DNA of 64,000 nt. Origin: Sarocladium kiliense (lineage: Eukaryota > Ascomycota > Sordariomycetes > Hypocreales > Sarocladiaceae). Position 1 is the stretch's first letter. Every line of letters begins with the position of its first letter. The position numbers and the translations under genes are program-made. The notes beneath the pieces were generated by a model, which was given only the letters and a program-made list of their open reading frames with translations, did no database searches and was not told the origin of the DNA. The stretch lies in assembly GCA_030734395.1 (NCBI GenBank), contig JAUZTG010000015.1, positions 372,001 to 436,000 on the forward strand. Reading direction: 5' to 3'. Below are positions 47,770-58,732 of this stretch, piece after piece.

Positions 47770-47810
47770 CGTGTGTGTGTGTGTGTTCGCGTGTGCGCGC
47801 GTGTGTGTAG
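47770..47810. repeat. Alternating GT/GC tract, Z-DNA-prone
   Basis: About 40 bases of nearly perfect purine-pyrimidine alternation: a GT run, then CGCGTGTGCGCGCG, then GTGTGTGTAG. Such tracts can adopt the left-handed Z form under negative supercoiling. One break (TT) interrupts the alternation. Confidence 0.75.
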
Positions 47811-48859
47811 TTGTCGGTGTGTCGCCTGAAGAGCGGCACTGCGGCACTGCACTTTGTAAGAAGGGTGGTGCACAGGCCGCAGCGGCTCTGCGACAGGCGG
47901 TTGGGTGGTTGCAAGCGCAATTACGGCCTCGCCGGGATGCTCACTGTTCTTGTGTTTCTCTGGTTCGCTTCGCGCCGTTTTGAGTTCGAGTTGTCAGAAC
48001 TGACTGACAAACCATTGCGTTGAGAGAATGATTATAGAGAAAAGGGAGATAATGAGGATTCGTCAGTCTGATTACTGCCCTGGGCCAGTCATGTCATGAT
48101 GATGATCGTCATTCAGGGCGCCTCCCCTCCCTTTGTCTGTCTTGAAGTGCCCACCCACACGTATGTAGCTCTGCACCCCTCACTGAATCTCGCTCACCTT
48201 GTCCTGCAGTGAGGTACAGGGCCTAGCTTCGCTCAGCGGTGTCATCTGCTTTCCCTTCACGTGAATGTTGTCCTTGGGGCAATTCTTTGTTCTTCTTACT
48301 CGATGGTATGTGAGCCAAGGCAAGCCCATGCCCATAGCTTTTTCAAAAATCCCAGGGTCGAGAAGTTCAGCTCCAGCCAGTCAGCCAGCTAACTTGAGCC
48401 GCGTGTTTCCTTCTTGACGCCGAGGATGCCGGCAAGTGGATGACTGGAGACAGTGCAGTGACCTGACCTGACCCTGACCTGAGCTTTGGTCCGATGGTTT
48501 TACTAAGGGAATTGATTTGAAAGTCATGGTCTGCTTCTGGGTCGCAGCAACGGAGGCCCCGTGGTGTGTGGACTCCTAGTGGACACTGCCACTGCCAGCG
48601 GGAATGGTCAGTGCACTGTAGTGGGTGTCGTGGGTGTTTTCAGTGGTCAGTGCAGGGCCTGGATGGATGATGAGATCCTGAGGTACCTAATGCCCCTCCC
48701 ATCTTTGGTGGGGCAGGCGTGTACCGCTCTGGGCGCCTTCCCAGTCGAGATGGGACTCTCTGGGGACCCGGAACCCACTGGCAGCCAGTGCCTGTTCTCT
48801 GTGTCAATGGCCGGGCGCGCCTTCCCTGTGATTCAATCCACACGCCATAGAGCCACGCC

Positions 48860-50187
48860 CCCTCACTGTGCTCCTTCCTTGTGAGGCCAGTCCTGCTCTT
48901 TTCCTCCTTCCCTCTTGCTCGTCGGTTTTAGTGGCTCTTGCCGCCTGCGACTGTTGCTCCGACCACCTGCTGCCACCTGCTGCCACCTGCTGTGCACCTG
49001 CCAGTCAGTTGCTGCCGCTTGTAGACAGACGGTCCCCAGCCGCTGCTCCTGGCCCTGTCGCTTCTGCATTCCATTCTTCTTTCCTCCTTCTGCGCCTGGC
49101 TTCGCACCTTCTTCCGCATAGATCGACGCTTCTGCTCCTCTTCTCCTCTTCTGGCCCTGTCGTCCTGACTTCTTCCCTCCTCCTTCTCTCCTTCATTCTA
49201 TCATATTATCTATCCCTCCTTTCCCTCCTTCTCCGCCTCGTCGTTGTCGTCTCTCCACCATCAAACGACACTCACTCCCGACGACACTTAATTTAATCCA
49301 CCCTCCTCGCCCTTCGCCCTATCCACAGACGCCACCACACCCCCAAAGGAAACGCCTCCCCCCTCCCTCCCTCCAGCCCAGCCGACCTTCTCGCGCCATT
49401 CCAGAAGACGCCGTTTCCTTTTAGGCCACCGCCCTGCCGCCTTCGACTCGTGCTTCTCTTTCCCATTCACCAAGACGCAAGCATTCAACCTTTCTCAACG
49501 ATTCAATCTCTGAACCCTTCGCTTCTCAAGACCTTTGCTCTTTCGCTGAGACAAAGTATTTTACACCTCAGGCTACTCTTCGTCGACACCACTGCTTCCA
49601 CCAGTAAACGACGCCCGTCGGCTATTCCAATACAAACGCTTGCAACCTTTGCCTCGTTACACGATCGACACGCAGAGTGCACCTTGCCGTCAGCTCGTCC
49701 GGTTTCCTGGTCGTGGTCGTTGTCTTGTCGGAGATTCACGCGCAAACGAACAAACATCGCTTCCCTTGCTCGTTAGAATATTTGCCTCTGTCCGGCAACC
49801 TGCAGCCAACACAGCGTCACCACCCCCACAAACAACCACCTTCCCGACCACCACCTTGCGCCTTTGCCTTTGGCCAGCTTACCCGATTGACGCACCCATT
49901 TTCTACAACACCGATCGTCGGACCTGTCCGCGTCCTTGGCCACGAGGCCTGACGACAAGACTCTCGTCTCGCCCCTATAAGGCTGCCTTATCTTGTGGGG
50001 CTTGTGCTTCCAGGCAATCAGCTTCCGGTCTAGGCGTCCGGACGAGGCACTCTGCGATTCGTTCGCACCTCTCGCCTTTTCGACGTTGAATCAACATAAT
50101 CGCCTTGACCTGAGCTGATCCAGTGTCAAGTCGTGGGACTATTTCTTCGGTCCCAACCCGATAACTCACCCCTCACAATCCCCAGCT
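48860..50187 (+). promoter_or_regulatory. Pyrimidine-rich leader upstream of the RGS gene
   Basis: About 1.3 kb strongly enriched in C and T on the plus strand, ending directly at the RGS start codon. Similar but shorter tracts precede the genes at 18387 and 37187. It probably covers the core promoter and a long 5' untranslated leader, possibly with small upstream open frames. The transcription start cannot be placed by eye. Confidence 0.45.
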
Positions 50188-51819
50188 ATGGGCAAGACGA
50201 GGCTTCGCAAACAGCACTTGCAGCAAGAGCCCGTCCACTCCGTCTTCTTCGTCACCCCAAACTGCTACGAGTCCTCGTCGCGGCCCGTCTCCGCCTTCGA
50301 GGACTTCACTCTGTTTGATGAATACAGCCCGCGGGCTTCGAGCGACGTGAACTATTCTACGTCCTCTTCCCGACGAGCCAGCATGGGTTCCCACCCACCA
50401 TCACTCGATGACATCCTACACGATGTTTCCCCTGCACCATGGACTCTGACGGCATTTATGGCCTATCTTTCACAGAACCACTGCATGGAGACACTCGAGT
50501 TTACTCTCGACTCACAACGTTACGCGTCCTTCTACGAGCAGCTTCTCGCAGAGAACCCGCGCTCTGACGATAGCAATGATCGAGTTTGCTCGCTCTGGGA
50601 GAAGCTGATGCAGGTGTACATTGCCCCTTGCTCTCCCCGTGAAGTGAATATCCCGGCTCGCGTCCGCGATCGCTTACTTGCTATCCCTTATGGCCCGACG
50701 CCCCCGCATCCCTCAGAACTTGCCGAAGCTGGACGCATTGTCCACGAGCTCATGAACGATTCACTTCTTGTTCCTTTCCTGGAATCCGTGGCACCCCTTC
50801 ACATTGACACCGCCGCATCCCATCACCGCGTGCCTGCGGGTCCCCATTCCCCCGCCTCTGGTCATGATGCCGAGGGCCTCACAGATGACAGCGACGTCAA
50901 CTCACCCGGCCCATTGGAACCCATGACTCCTCCCACGACGCCACCCACGACTAGCGAGCTGCTCTTCAGCCATCCGTCCGTCTCACGTGCTGTCGCTGCA
51001 CACAACAAGGGATGGAAGAAGATGGGCGCCCGCTTGGGTTTTAACCGCAAAAGCTCCAGCCGCAAATCCACACCTACATCATCCACCGCAGCCGCCGAAA
51101 GTGACATGTCTGTCAGCGACGTCAGCCAGAACAACTCGTTATGAGGGTCACAGGCCGTCCCTGAACTACCATCGCCCAGCAGCCTTGCCGATCAGCTGTC
51201 TCCAATCCTGACGGGTTCCTCCAGCGAATGGGAGGAACCGCACCCTGGTCGTCGACTGCTTTCACCTGTCGAAACGGGGGGCGGTATCGTCCATCTGGAG
51301 CAGCATGACAACGAACCACAGAATGAGGTACAGCAGGCAGCTACTGATAGTAGGGAGGGCACGGTCGGGGACCTGATTACTTCGACGCCTGTCTCGCGCG
51401 TCGCGTCAGAGACCAGCATGTCTGACGAAACCGTGGATGTGGACATCGAGATGGATGTGGTTGGTGTGGTTCCTCGACCCAAGGACGGGATCTCTTACGG
51501 ACAAGTCTTTCGACCAATCTCGGAGATGTGTCCGGCTTTGACCGATCTGTCCAATTACCTGGGCCGTTCAGCAGACAACAGCGACGACGAGCAGGACACC
51601 CACATGGTCGACACCGACGGCTACCTTCACATGACGGAGGCACCAGACGTCTACGGTTGGAACGCGGACTGGGATCGATTACAGACCGGCAATCATGTTG
51701 AGCCTTTAACACCACGAAATCGTGTCGGTCGCAAAGGCGCCAAAGTTAGTCTTCTCCAGCGCGTCTTGAGCGTCGGAAAGGCCACAGCCGTCGCCCGACG
51801 TGCTGGTTTCACGGGTTGA
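50188..51819 (+). CDS. RGS domain protein, RgsA-like, with in-frame TGA
   Basis: The frame from ATG 50188 codes 318 aa up to a TGA at 51142-51144, then stays open in the same frame for 224 codons to a second TGA at 51817-51819. The RGS domain spans about residues 72-206: SLDDILHDVSPAPWTLTAFM, then LSQNHCMETLEF, LWEKLMQVYIAP, REVNIPARVRDRLL and ELMNDSLLVPFLES. This is close to fungal RgsA proteins, which speed GTP hydrolysis on G-alpha subunits and tune growth, stress response and sporulation. The part after the TGA also looks coding (YGQVFRPISEMCPALTDLSN, then KVSLLQRVLSVGKATAVARR). A small intron that removes the TGA is the likeliest explanation: 51121-51195 (75 nt) or 51108-51179 (72 nt) both keep frame, with non-classical GTCAGC or GTCTGT donors. 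Readthrough is the alternative. Confidence 0.8.
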
Positions 51820-54357
51820 GTCCATCATTCTGATACTCGACTCCTCTTACACACTTCACATATCCAGATCATCAAGAGACTGGACTGTACTCTTCACTCA
51901 ACGCAAAAGAACGAAAGGGGGACGAAAGAACTGAGAGCTTGCATACAATGGATACCAAAGCATAGAAAAATGGCGGGCGAGCATGATTTAACACATTCAT
52001 CAGTGGTTGGGAAGCCGGAGTTCTCCTGGATGCTTGGGGATAGGTGATTTTGACGTTTTTGTTTCTTTCAATTTCTTGGACACTTTATGAGATCACGCAT
52101 GGAAACGCATGTCATGGCGCATGGCTTGGATATTTTCCCTCTTGTTACGGGATTATCTTGTAGAAGTACAGCCTTGGACGAGAGGACGGTTGGACCTCGC
52201 GAGGGGTCTGTTTGGTGACTAGTTTGCTTGCAGAGATACCACTATCACGACTACTGTTCACTTCAATTTTTGTCTCGATGACTCTGGTTATGACATGTGA
52301 AATGACGTTTATTCACTAGACTATGACACCGAGATGATGACTGACTGCCGCTGGCGTTGACCGGCGGGAATAGATTGGCCATTGCGTCAAGCCTCAGCCG
52401 CTAAGCGATTACTCACTACAAATACTGTGCTATGTATGAGGTTAGAGGCGCATATGTACAATCAACGTTCGATAGTCTGGCCCATTGAGGTTCGCCAGGT
52501 CTCCACTCCACGATGCTAGGCCACATGACTCGAACGAATTGACTCCACGGGCCGGCTGAAGTCGTTTCTCACTTGTGCCCACTCCTGCTTCTCTTGCCTC
52601 GATTCGGCAGTTCCCGTGGAGAAGTAGTGTTGAGTTTGACATGGCTGGGCAGGGGACTCTAAGGGGCCTTGCGAGGAATTAAGCGAAAAAGTGCGTGTGT
52701 AGACGTGCATGATCCGCGGAGATCTTGAGCCTGTGGGGGAGTTAGGGGTGGTGGTGTCTTTTTGAGTTTGGAGCTTTAGGTCCGTCGCTGGGTGGCTATG
52801 TTTGGAGACTAGACACGCGAGTAAGAAGTCAGGAATTATTGAGGGTTCCTTGACTTGGGGGGAGCTTTGAGATTTGGTTTGTTGGTTGTGTGGTTTGGAC
52901 CCTTGATCGACGGGCGGGAAGGGAAGGATTTTGGATGCGTCGGGTGTGCTGGCTCGGTCGGCGGGATCCGGTTCCTGAGCGAGCGGAGTGTCCGATTGGA
53001 AGGGCTGAAACTTTGCCACCTATTGATTTTTCTTTCACGATGCTGTTTTCACGATCTGGATTCTTGATCAAGGGTGTTGAGTCAGGATGCGAGAGTGGAT
53101 AGGGAGCCATGACTTGGAAGAATTTCTTTCTTTCCGTACCTCGGGAACACCCCCACGAACTTTTTATTTTCCCTTGCCCGCTTTGTCCATCTGGGGGGGC
53201 GTTTTTGAGACAATATTGTATAATTTTAAGCTAATAGCTTTGACCATGACATGTCGCAACGCGCCCTTCCGCTGTGGATCACCCATCGGCTCTCGCTTCT
53301 CGGTAGTGAAGGTGATTGGGGACTACCTAGAGCGGTACTGAATGAGCGACAGGACGGGTCATCTCGTCGCCGGCATCGGGGAAGGCGCTGGGATGGCGCG
53401 ATGGGGAGCGTGTGGGGGATCATCATGGGTGATGGGTGATGGGAGGGCGCTGATGGGATGGAGATGGGTTCAAGACACGCCCCAAGCTGTGGAATGGCAG
53501 GGGGGGACTGTAGGTCGGTAGTTTTTAGGCCAAGGCTCAGCTGTGAAGTCTGGAAGGGAGGTGGATCGTGAGCTGGGGTGTGTTGAAGACAATATACGGA
53601 TTGAGTATTGCTTGGGATCATCCTGTAGGTTAGGAAAAGGATGAGAGTGTAAGAGCTAGCTTATGCTGTCAAGCATCCTAGTACCCCAGTTGTCAACAGA
53701 GACTTTCAGGAAATACAGCTCGGGCACAGCCTCCGACCATGTTGTACCCCAGAGACAGACTCCTCGAAGCTCGCTAGCTCGTTCAGGTGAAGGGTTCAAG
53801 CTCTGACTCAGAAGAGCAAGTAAGCAAAGACTTGCCTGCCGTCTTTAGTTGGACGAGTCTTGCTCTACAGCATAGCTTAGACGTTTGGGCAGCAAACATA
53901 TCTGTAGACTTGCTCACCGTATTGACGAGGAAGTCTGATATATCCTCCCTCTCTGTTCTGGATCTACCTCTAAACTGTGGTCTTGTGCACACCTTAAGTC
54001 GCTGACAAGTTCCGCAGTCAATCTGCAAAACCCAAAGCCAGCACTAGGAGGCTCGCCTCCTCGACTTGGTTATGGATATGAGCTTTCTAGGGTACCGGGC
54101 ACTCGCTTCTCGTCAGAAAATGTCGAGCGAACGAAGTGGGTGGTTTATATGACCGCTCTATGACGGTAACTTCGGCTGGTATTCTATAGAATGCAAGTCT
54201 TTGTGCTCAAATCTAGCTACTCAGCTCATGGTACATGAAGTCTGCGAGCTTTGTCCTCAACTCTTCGATTGCAGTGCTTCGCTATGCTAACCCCATCTGT
54301 TATCCCACTGTACCCTACCAGCCTTGCTTCACGATAGTCGGCACATTGTAGACATCC
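51820..54357. other. Intergenic, 2.5 kb
   Basis: 3' flank of the RGS gene, then sequence with no recognisable gene. A minus-strand open frame at 52516-53019 (167 codons) is Pro/Ser/Gln-rich and motif-free and is not called. No repeats, tRNA or transposon remains recognised. Confidence 0.4.
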
Positions 54358-54789
54358 TCAGACCTGACCTAGAATTAATACGGTGGATTTCAAGAGAGAT
54401 GGCAGAATCCTACGAACACGATGAGACTGGAATGTACGAGGGCTGGCTGGAAGGTTCACGCAGCCACTCTTTGTGCTTGGACCATCACCACGGCATTGCT
54501 CTTGGCCGTAGAAGAGCAACCCTAGAGATAATGTCAACGTCCGCACGGTACCTCATACGTTCAGGAAGAGTGTCTTACCATTTACAGGCGATTCACCACC
54601 CTCACGTGTCACCATGACTGAGTTGGCCTGGGACTCTGCGGGCAGGAACGTGTAGCAGATGGAGTTGTCCGGGACGCTGCACGATGACAGACGCTGTCCC
54701 CGACATGAGCCACCAAGATAGAAGGGCGCCGCGAAGGCTTCTGCGGCGCCGCAAAGGAGAAAGGTGGTGAGGACCCCGTGGAACCTCAT
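54358..54789 (-). CDS. Small secreted Cys-containing protein
   Basis: Two exons, 54579-54789 and 54358-54521, with a 57-nt intron (GTAAGA...TCTAG). The product is 124 aa. The N-terminus is a clear signal peptide (MRFHGVLTTFLLCGAAEAFA, cleavage likely after AFA). The mature part has five Cys residues: GGSCRG, SSCSV, SICYTF in exon 1 and EQCRGD, SGCVNL in exon 2. An odd number suggests either one free Cys or a misjudged C-terminus. No family recognised. Size, signal peptide and Cys content are those of fungal small secreted proteins, a class that includes effectors and cell-surface factors. The surrounding region is gene-poor, as often seen for such genes. Expression evidence would be needed to trust exon 2 past the last Cys. 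Confidence 0.6.
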
Positions 54790-55804
54790 TTAGAAGCCGT
54801 GATCAAAGTCTCAGTCTTAATGATGGGGGCAAAGATGCTAATTGCGATTGAGGATGGTGGATGTAACAAATGGAGAGGCAATTTGGAGTACTTATGCATA
54901 TGTTCAAGAACAAGCACAGAAGAGCATTCCACCCGGATACAAGCTGTGGAAGCAGACCAAGAAAGCCCAGAGTCTCGCCCCAGGGACCACGAAATGAAGA
55001 ACAGAATGAAGCATCATGGTTCAGTACCGGGTAAGGGCCAACGAGAGAGGCCGGGTTCGTAAATAACCCTATCGAAATCGATGTTATCATAGTATCAGAG
55101 AAAGTCTACACCAAGGCGGCGTAGAATCTTGGCACCAAGAACCATAGATCGCAGTCTAGAAGAATATAAGTATACCAGGGGATAGGATCGGGTAAGAGCC
55201 AATGGGAGGAGCCCGCATCATATGTCTGCCCTATCGGAGTCGACTTTGTGTTATTTTCATCCCATTCCTGGGATGTCTGAAGTCAAGGCTGTTCAGAAGC
55301 GATCTCGAATGTCGAGCTCTCTTTCTTTTTCAGGAAACTGCCACAAGGGGTCGTGATCCTTTTAGCCCTCGGCTATGAAGCGGTAGGTAGAGGTTGAACC
55401 CACATAGACACATTACGCTTGAAGACGAGTGATTTAGATAGAACTTCTGTTGGCAAGTACAATGTCTCGACTCGACTACAAAACTTGGCATTCAGAATTT
55501 AGCTGTGCCTGTGAGGGCAATGTTTCAACAGAATTGTGATGCCTGATCTTGGCCTTCCTGCTCATCCACGGGTTCCTCCTGGGTCTTATGGCGAGGTGGA
55601 TTCTCGATTCTAGCTCTCGTGACGAGAATATCTAAGTGAAACACGAAGAGAATGGATGAATACGAGCGGAATGAATTTCTGAATATGAAGACTATCGGTA
55701 GATATAAAGCATCGCATGTCCGTGATGTTTGTTACCTTACTCGATCACTCCTAATCTATTTTTTACTTACCCTACTTCTATTCCATTTCATCTTGCCTAT
55801 TACG
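54790..55804. other. Intergenic with degenerate direct repeat
   Basis: No gene recognised. It contains two diverged copies of a ~65-base motif (55026-55087 and 55187-55254), listed separately. Confidence 0.4.
55026..55254. repeat. Diverged direct repeat pair
   Basis: Copy 1 (55026-55087) and copy 2 (55187-55254) share CGGGTAAGRGCCAA near one end and CCCTATCG-AGTCG/AATCG...GTTAT near the other, with several substitutions and small gaps between. Many of the visible differences are transitions. The spacing between copies is about 160 bases. They could be remains of a duplicated element. Confidence 0.5.
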
Positions 55805-56858
55805 TTGCAGGCTCGTACCACTATCATCGCCTTGACTGGCCTTATCGCCACGGCAAATGCAGCAGCTGACTTCTTCCCATATCTTTGACTCTCAAACGGA
55901 CGAGGACCTGGGAATCATGCCCAATGTGGAAGCTTTCTTTAAAAGCTATATGGTCAGAGCCCTCAGAGTGGCAGTCCCTTCCAGATGAGAGCGAGGGAGA
56001 GGTTCTGGACGATAAAGTACTGCAGTCTTGGAATCCCGAAGAGCCGTCCGACTAAACGCCCAACCCCTGCGAACGCCTTGATGTCTCTAGCACCAGAGTG
56101 CGAGTCGCATGCAGGTTGGACAAGATTGGTATGCGAGCGGATGCCTGACAGCTGGGTCATTTGGGACCGCCATGGGCGGCCTGCTCATCTACTACACCCC
56201 GAGAACCATCAATCAATGGCTGGATGACTTTGCCATGTTGTGGTTTGGCGGCACGCTTGCCGCACCCTACGGCCGGCTGAGAAACCAGGACGGTCCTGCG
56301 CGGAGGGATTTGTACAACGGCACAAGAGCTTTCTTCTTCAGGACTGAAGAACCTCTTGGAGATGGACTGAGGATTCGCGAAGACGACGAATATGATCTTG
56401 ATATTGAGACACCTGCCTACATTGACTGGGTCCTCGATGCCGAGACTGGTATCCTCCAGCCTGAGGGAACAAGCTCCTCGTTCGCAGCCCCGCAACACGA
56501 AGAGGTGTATGGCGTGCTCGTCCGGCGAAATTCTGAAGACTACAACATTCTTCTGACCTACCCCCAGATCAGTCGAGCGTTTACTGTGGCGCCCCCTTCG
56601 TGCATTGCCAGCGTGCACAAGGTTCATGTGGACCGCGGCTCTCAAACCCACCGGCACAGTTGTCAGCCTATTCATAACTCGGGTTCGTGGCACGGGATGG
56701 TCGGAGTTCATATCAACGATGGAGGTTATAGTACGTACGCCCCTAATCGGTGCTGCTTGTAGAGCAGAGGGATTCAGGGTTACAGATTCTGTGACAACGA
56801 CGATGGATTTGTGGTGCAGATCTTGCTCGGTCACCATCGCGTCAACGAGGGGTTGTAG
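55805..56858 (+). pseudogene. Probable degenerate secreted-protein gene
   Basis: After an acceptor-like TTGCAG at about 55810, a hydrophobic leader is open in one frame (RTTIIALTGLIATANAAAD) but meets a stop at 55886-55888. Coding-like stretches then appear in other frames: SHIFDSQTDEDLGIMPNVEAF, then SEWQSLPDESEGEVLDDK, then a long one at 56091-56762 (INQWLDDFAMLWFGGTLAA, RDLYNGTRAFFFRTEE, HGMVGVHINDGGY). That last frame meets TAG at 56760-56762 yet continues in frame for 31 more codons (GYRFCDNDDGFVVQILLG) to 56858. Joining these would need two or three frame changes. Some could be small introns that I cannot place, but no set of normal introns explains all of them. I recognise no family. 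Decay of a secreted-protein gene is the simplest reading. Confidence 0.45.
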
Positions 56859-57856
56859 ATGCAAGCGAGCACATCACAGACACAGCATAGCGTCGATTCA
56901 TAAGTCTGCAGATTGAGAGAACCAGGTGCCGACGTCTGCATGATGAGGCTGAAGTCTTCATATGTGTAGGGTTTGACGTTATATGATGTACTGCGCTTCG
57001 GAACCTTGCATTGATCATCCAATGCCCGTTATGCCACATTGCACTCAGAAGCGAGACAACTCCCTCGACCGACTAGCGCCGACATGTAGGGGAAGGGGCG
57101 TATACATGACAATGGGCATACCGGGCAACCCTTGGTGGACTCCTCACAGACGAGTTCCAACGTGTGCTGAAGAGGGATGGGAGTGTGATCAAGGGACTGT
57201 ATGCTCGGGGCTGGCCCAATGTTAGGGCCGGCTATGGCACATGGCTCCATCGCAGCAAACGACATAGAGAGGAGCCTCGGTAAAAGTAATCCCTGATTGA
57301 AGTCGAATAGTTGGAACCATCCATCTCGGGCACTGCGAGATCAACCTGCTCATGTAAGACATTGTCGCTTCTATTCCGGGCAGCCCGAGAAAGTTCAGCC
57401 AGGGGGCTCATGTGGACTCACGCCTGCTCATGGATGACCGCGCGGTGGTGGGGCGCTCGCCGTATTAACACGGGCAAATCGGATCTCCCCAGATCGATTG
57501 AAACCCCATGCCAGCGATCAAAGAGCCGCGCGCTGGCGACATGCCGCCTTGAACAGCTTGGCCGGCGGGACACTAATGAGCCCGCGCGGTAGTGGGGTCA
57601 GTCGGTGATCCTGCATGGTCTGAATGTTGCGAGTGTAAGTGCCTCCAGGTTCGAATCTATTTAACGTTGATTTCTAATCCAGATGCAGATAGATACCCTA
57701 CTGTATTGTAACACTAGAGAGACGTCAGAGGTGAGAAGGAAACGTGATACAGGGGAAGCTGGAGAATCTATAAGTTGGCCGAGAAGCCAACACGGTAACC
57801 CTTGTTCGGGCTCGACCTACACACTCAGTGAAGCAACCAGACGAATATCTTAAACC
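56859..57856. other. Intergenic, 1 kb
   Basis: 3' side of the degenerate gene and promoter of the SDR gene. A tRNA-like T-loop string near 57649 lacks matching stems. No gene or repeat recognised. Confidence 0.4.
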
Positions 57857-58615
57857 ATGTCGAATCCCATCGCTCTTATTCTCGGCGGCGGCCTCAGAGT
57901 CGGCGCTGCTGTTGCTGCCGCCTTCACCAGAGAGGGCTACTCTGTCGCCATTGTCTCCCGCAAGGGAACAGGCACCAAAACCCCTGAGGGATACCTCTCC
58001 TTACAAGCCGACTTCACAAACCCAGACACCATTCCTCCCGTCTTTGAAGCTGTCAAAAAGGAGCTCGGCGGTTCTCCTACCGTCGTGGTTTACAACGCGG
58101 CTGGATTCACGCCGCCTCCAGATAAAGACTCCGTCCTGTCGGTGCCCTCGGATCGCTTTGCTTCGGACCTGAACCTCAACACGATCAGTCCGTATGTCGC
58201 TGCTCAAGAATCCCTCAAGGGCTGGAAGTCGTTGCCCCAAGATGCGAAGAAGACATTCATCTATACCGGCAACAAGTCCAATGTCGCGGTCTTGCCTGTG
58301 CCGCTGACTATGACTCTCGGCGTGGGAAAGTCTGCGTCGGCGTATTGGCTAGGCTCGGCTGATAATGTGTACTCTGCACAAGGAATTAGGCGAGTCTTCC
58401 CTTCCGTCGGAATTGTTTTCGTGATCATGCCCTCGTCTAATATATCGTCTTACAGGTTCTTTTACGCTGATCAGCGCAAGGAAGACGGTGGTCTTGCCGG
58501 CTTTGACCTTGATGGCCCGGCCCACGGCGCCTTTTACCCCCAGTTGGCCAAGCATGGGGATATTCCATGGCAAGCCACATTTGTGAAGGACAAGGGATAT
58601 GTGAAGTTCGAATAG
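57857..58615 (+). CDS. Short-chain dehydrogenase/reductase-like protein with likely GC-AG intron
   Basis: The frame is open from 57857 to 58615 (252 codons). Inside it, 58390-58455 reads as a 66-nt GC-AG intron: AG|GCGAGT at the donor, TCTAAT as branch site, TTACAG|G at the acceptor. Removing it joins SAQGIR to FFYADQRKEDGG and gives 230 aa. Retaining it inserts 22 residues (VFPSVGIVFVIMPSSN region) in the middle of the catalytic fold. The N-terminus has the NAD(P)-binding start ALILGGGLRVGAAVAAAFTREG and later VVVYNAAGFTPPP, the SDR NAG-like motif. The classical YxxxK is not clear: KSASAYWLGSADN takes its place, so this belongs to the atypical SDRs seen in fungi. The oxidoreductase substrate is unknown. 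Confidence 0.8.
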   Translation: MSNPIALILGGGLRVGAAVAAAFTREGYSVAIVSRKGTGTKTPEGYLSLQADFTNPDTIPPVFEAVKKELGGSPTVVVYNAAGFTPPPDKDSVLSVPSDRFASDLNLNTISPYVAAQESLKGWKSLPQDAKKTFIYTGNKSNVAVLPVPLTMTLGVGKSASAYWLGSADNVYSAQGIRRVFPSVGIVFVIMPSSNISSYRFFYADQRKEDGGLAGFDLDGPAHGAFYPQLAKHGDIPWQATFVKDKGYVKFE

Positions 58616-58732
58616 ATGTGGTGCACTGTCAGCCTTGAGGGTTTTAGGATGAGTGTGCTGGGAACCTTATCAAAGCTAGAGATTCGCCCAACCTAATTCA
58701 CTTGTATACTCTTTGTCGTATTGTTGAAACTG

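Larger units (their letters stand above)
42026..50187. other. 8.2-kb stretch without recognisable genes
   Basis: No open frame here has a domain, a spliced continuation or convincing coding character. The longest (42579-43037 plus, 44635-45150 minus, 48868-49296 plus) are low-complexity or motif-free. Simple repeats are present: an A run at 43566-43581, an AC repeat at about 45555-45574 and an alternating GT/GC tract at 47770-47810. From about 48860 to 50187 the plus strand is strongly C/T-rich, like the leaders upstream of other genes in this window. The simplest reading is 3' flank, a large regulatory region and a very long 5' leader for the RGS gene. A noncoding transcript is possible. Confidence 0.5.

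Noticed and set aside
48868..49296. Plus-strand open frame of 142 codons
   Set aside because: Arises from C/T-rich leader sequence, so it reads as Leu/Ser/Pro-rich; no protein signature.
52516..53019. Minus-strand open frame of 167 codons
   Set aside because: Pro/Gln/Ser-rich with no motif and no neighbouring exon; not supported as a gene.
57640..57672. tRNA-like T-loop string near 57649
   Set aside because: The loop resembles GTTCGAATC but the flanking bases do not pair and no D- or anticodon arm can be drawn.
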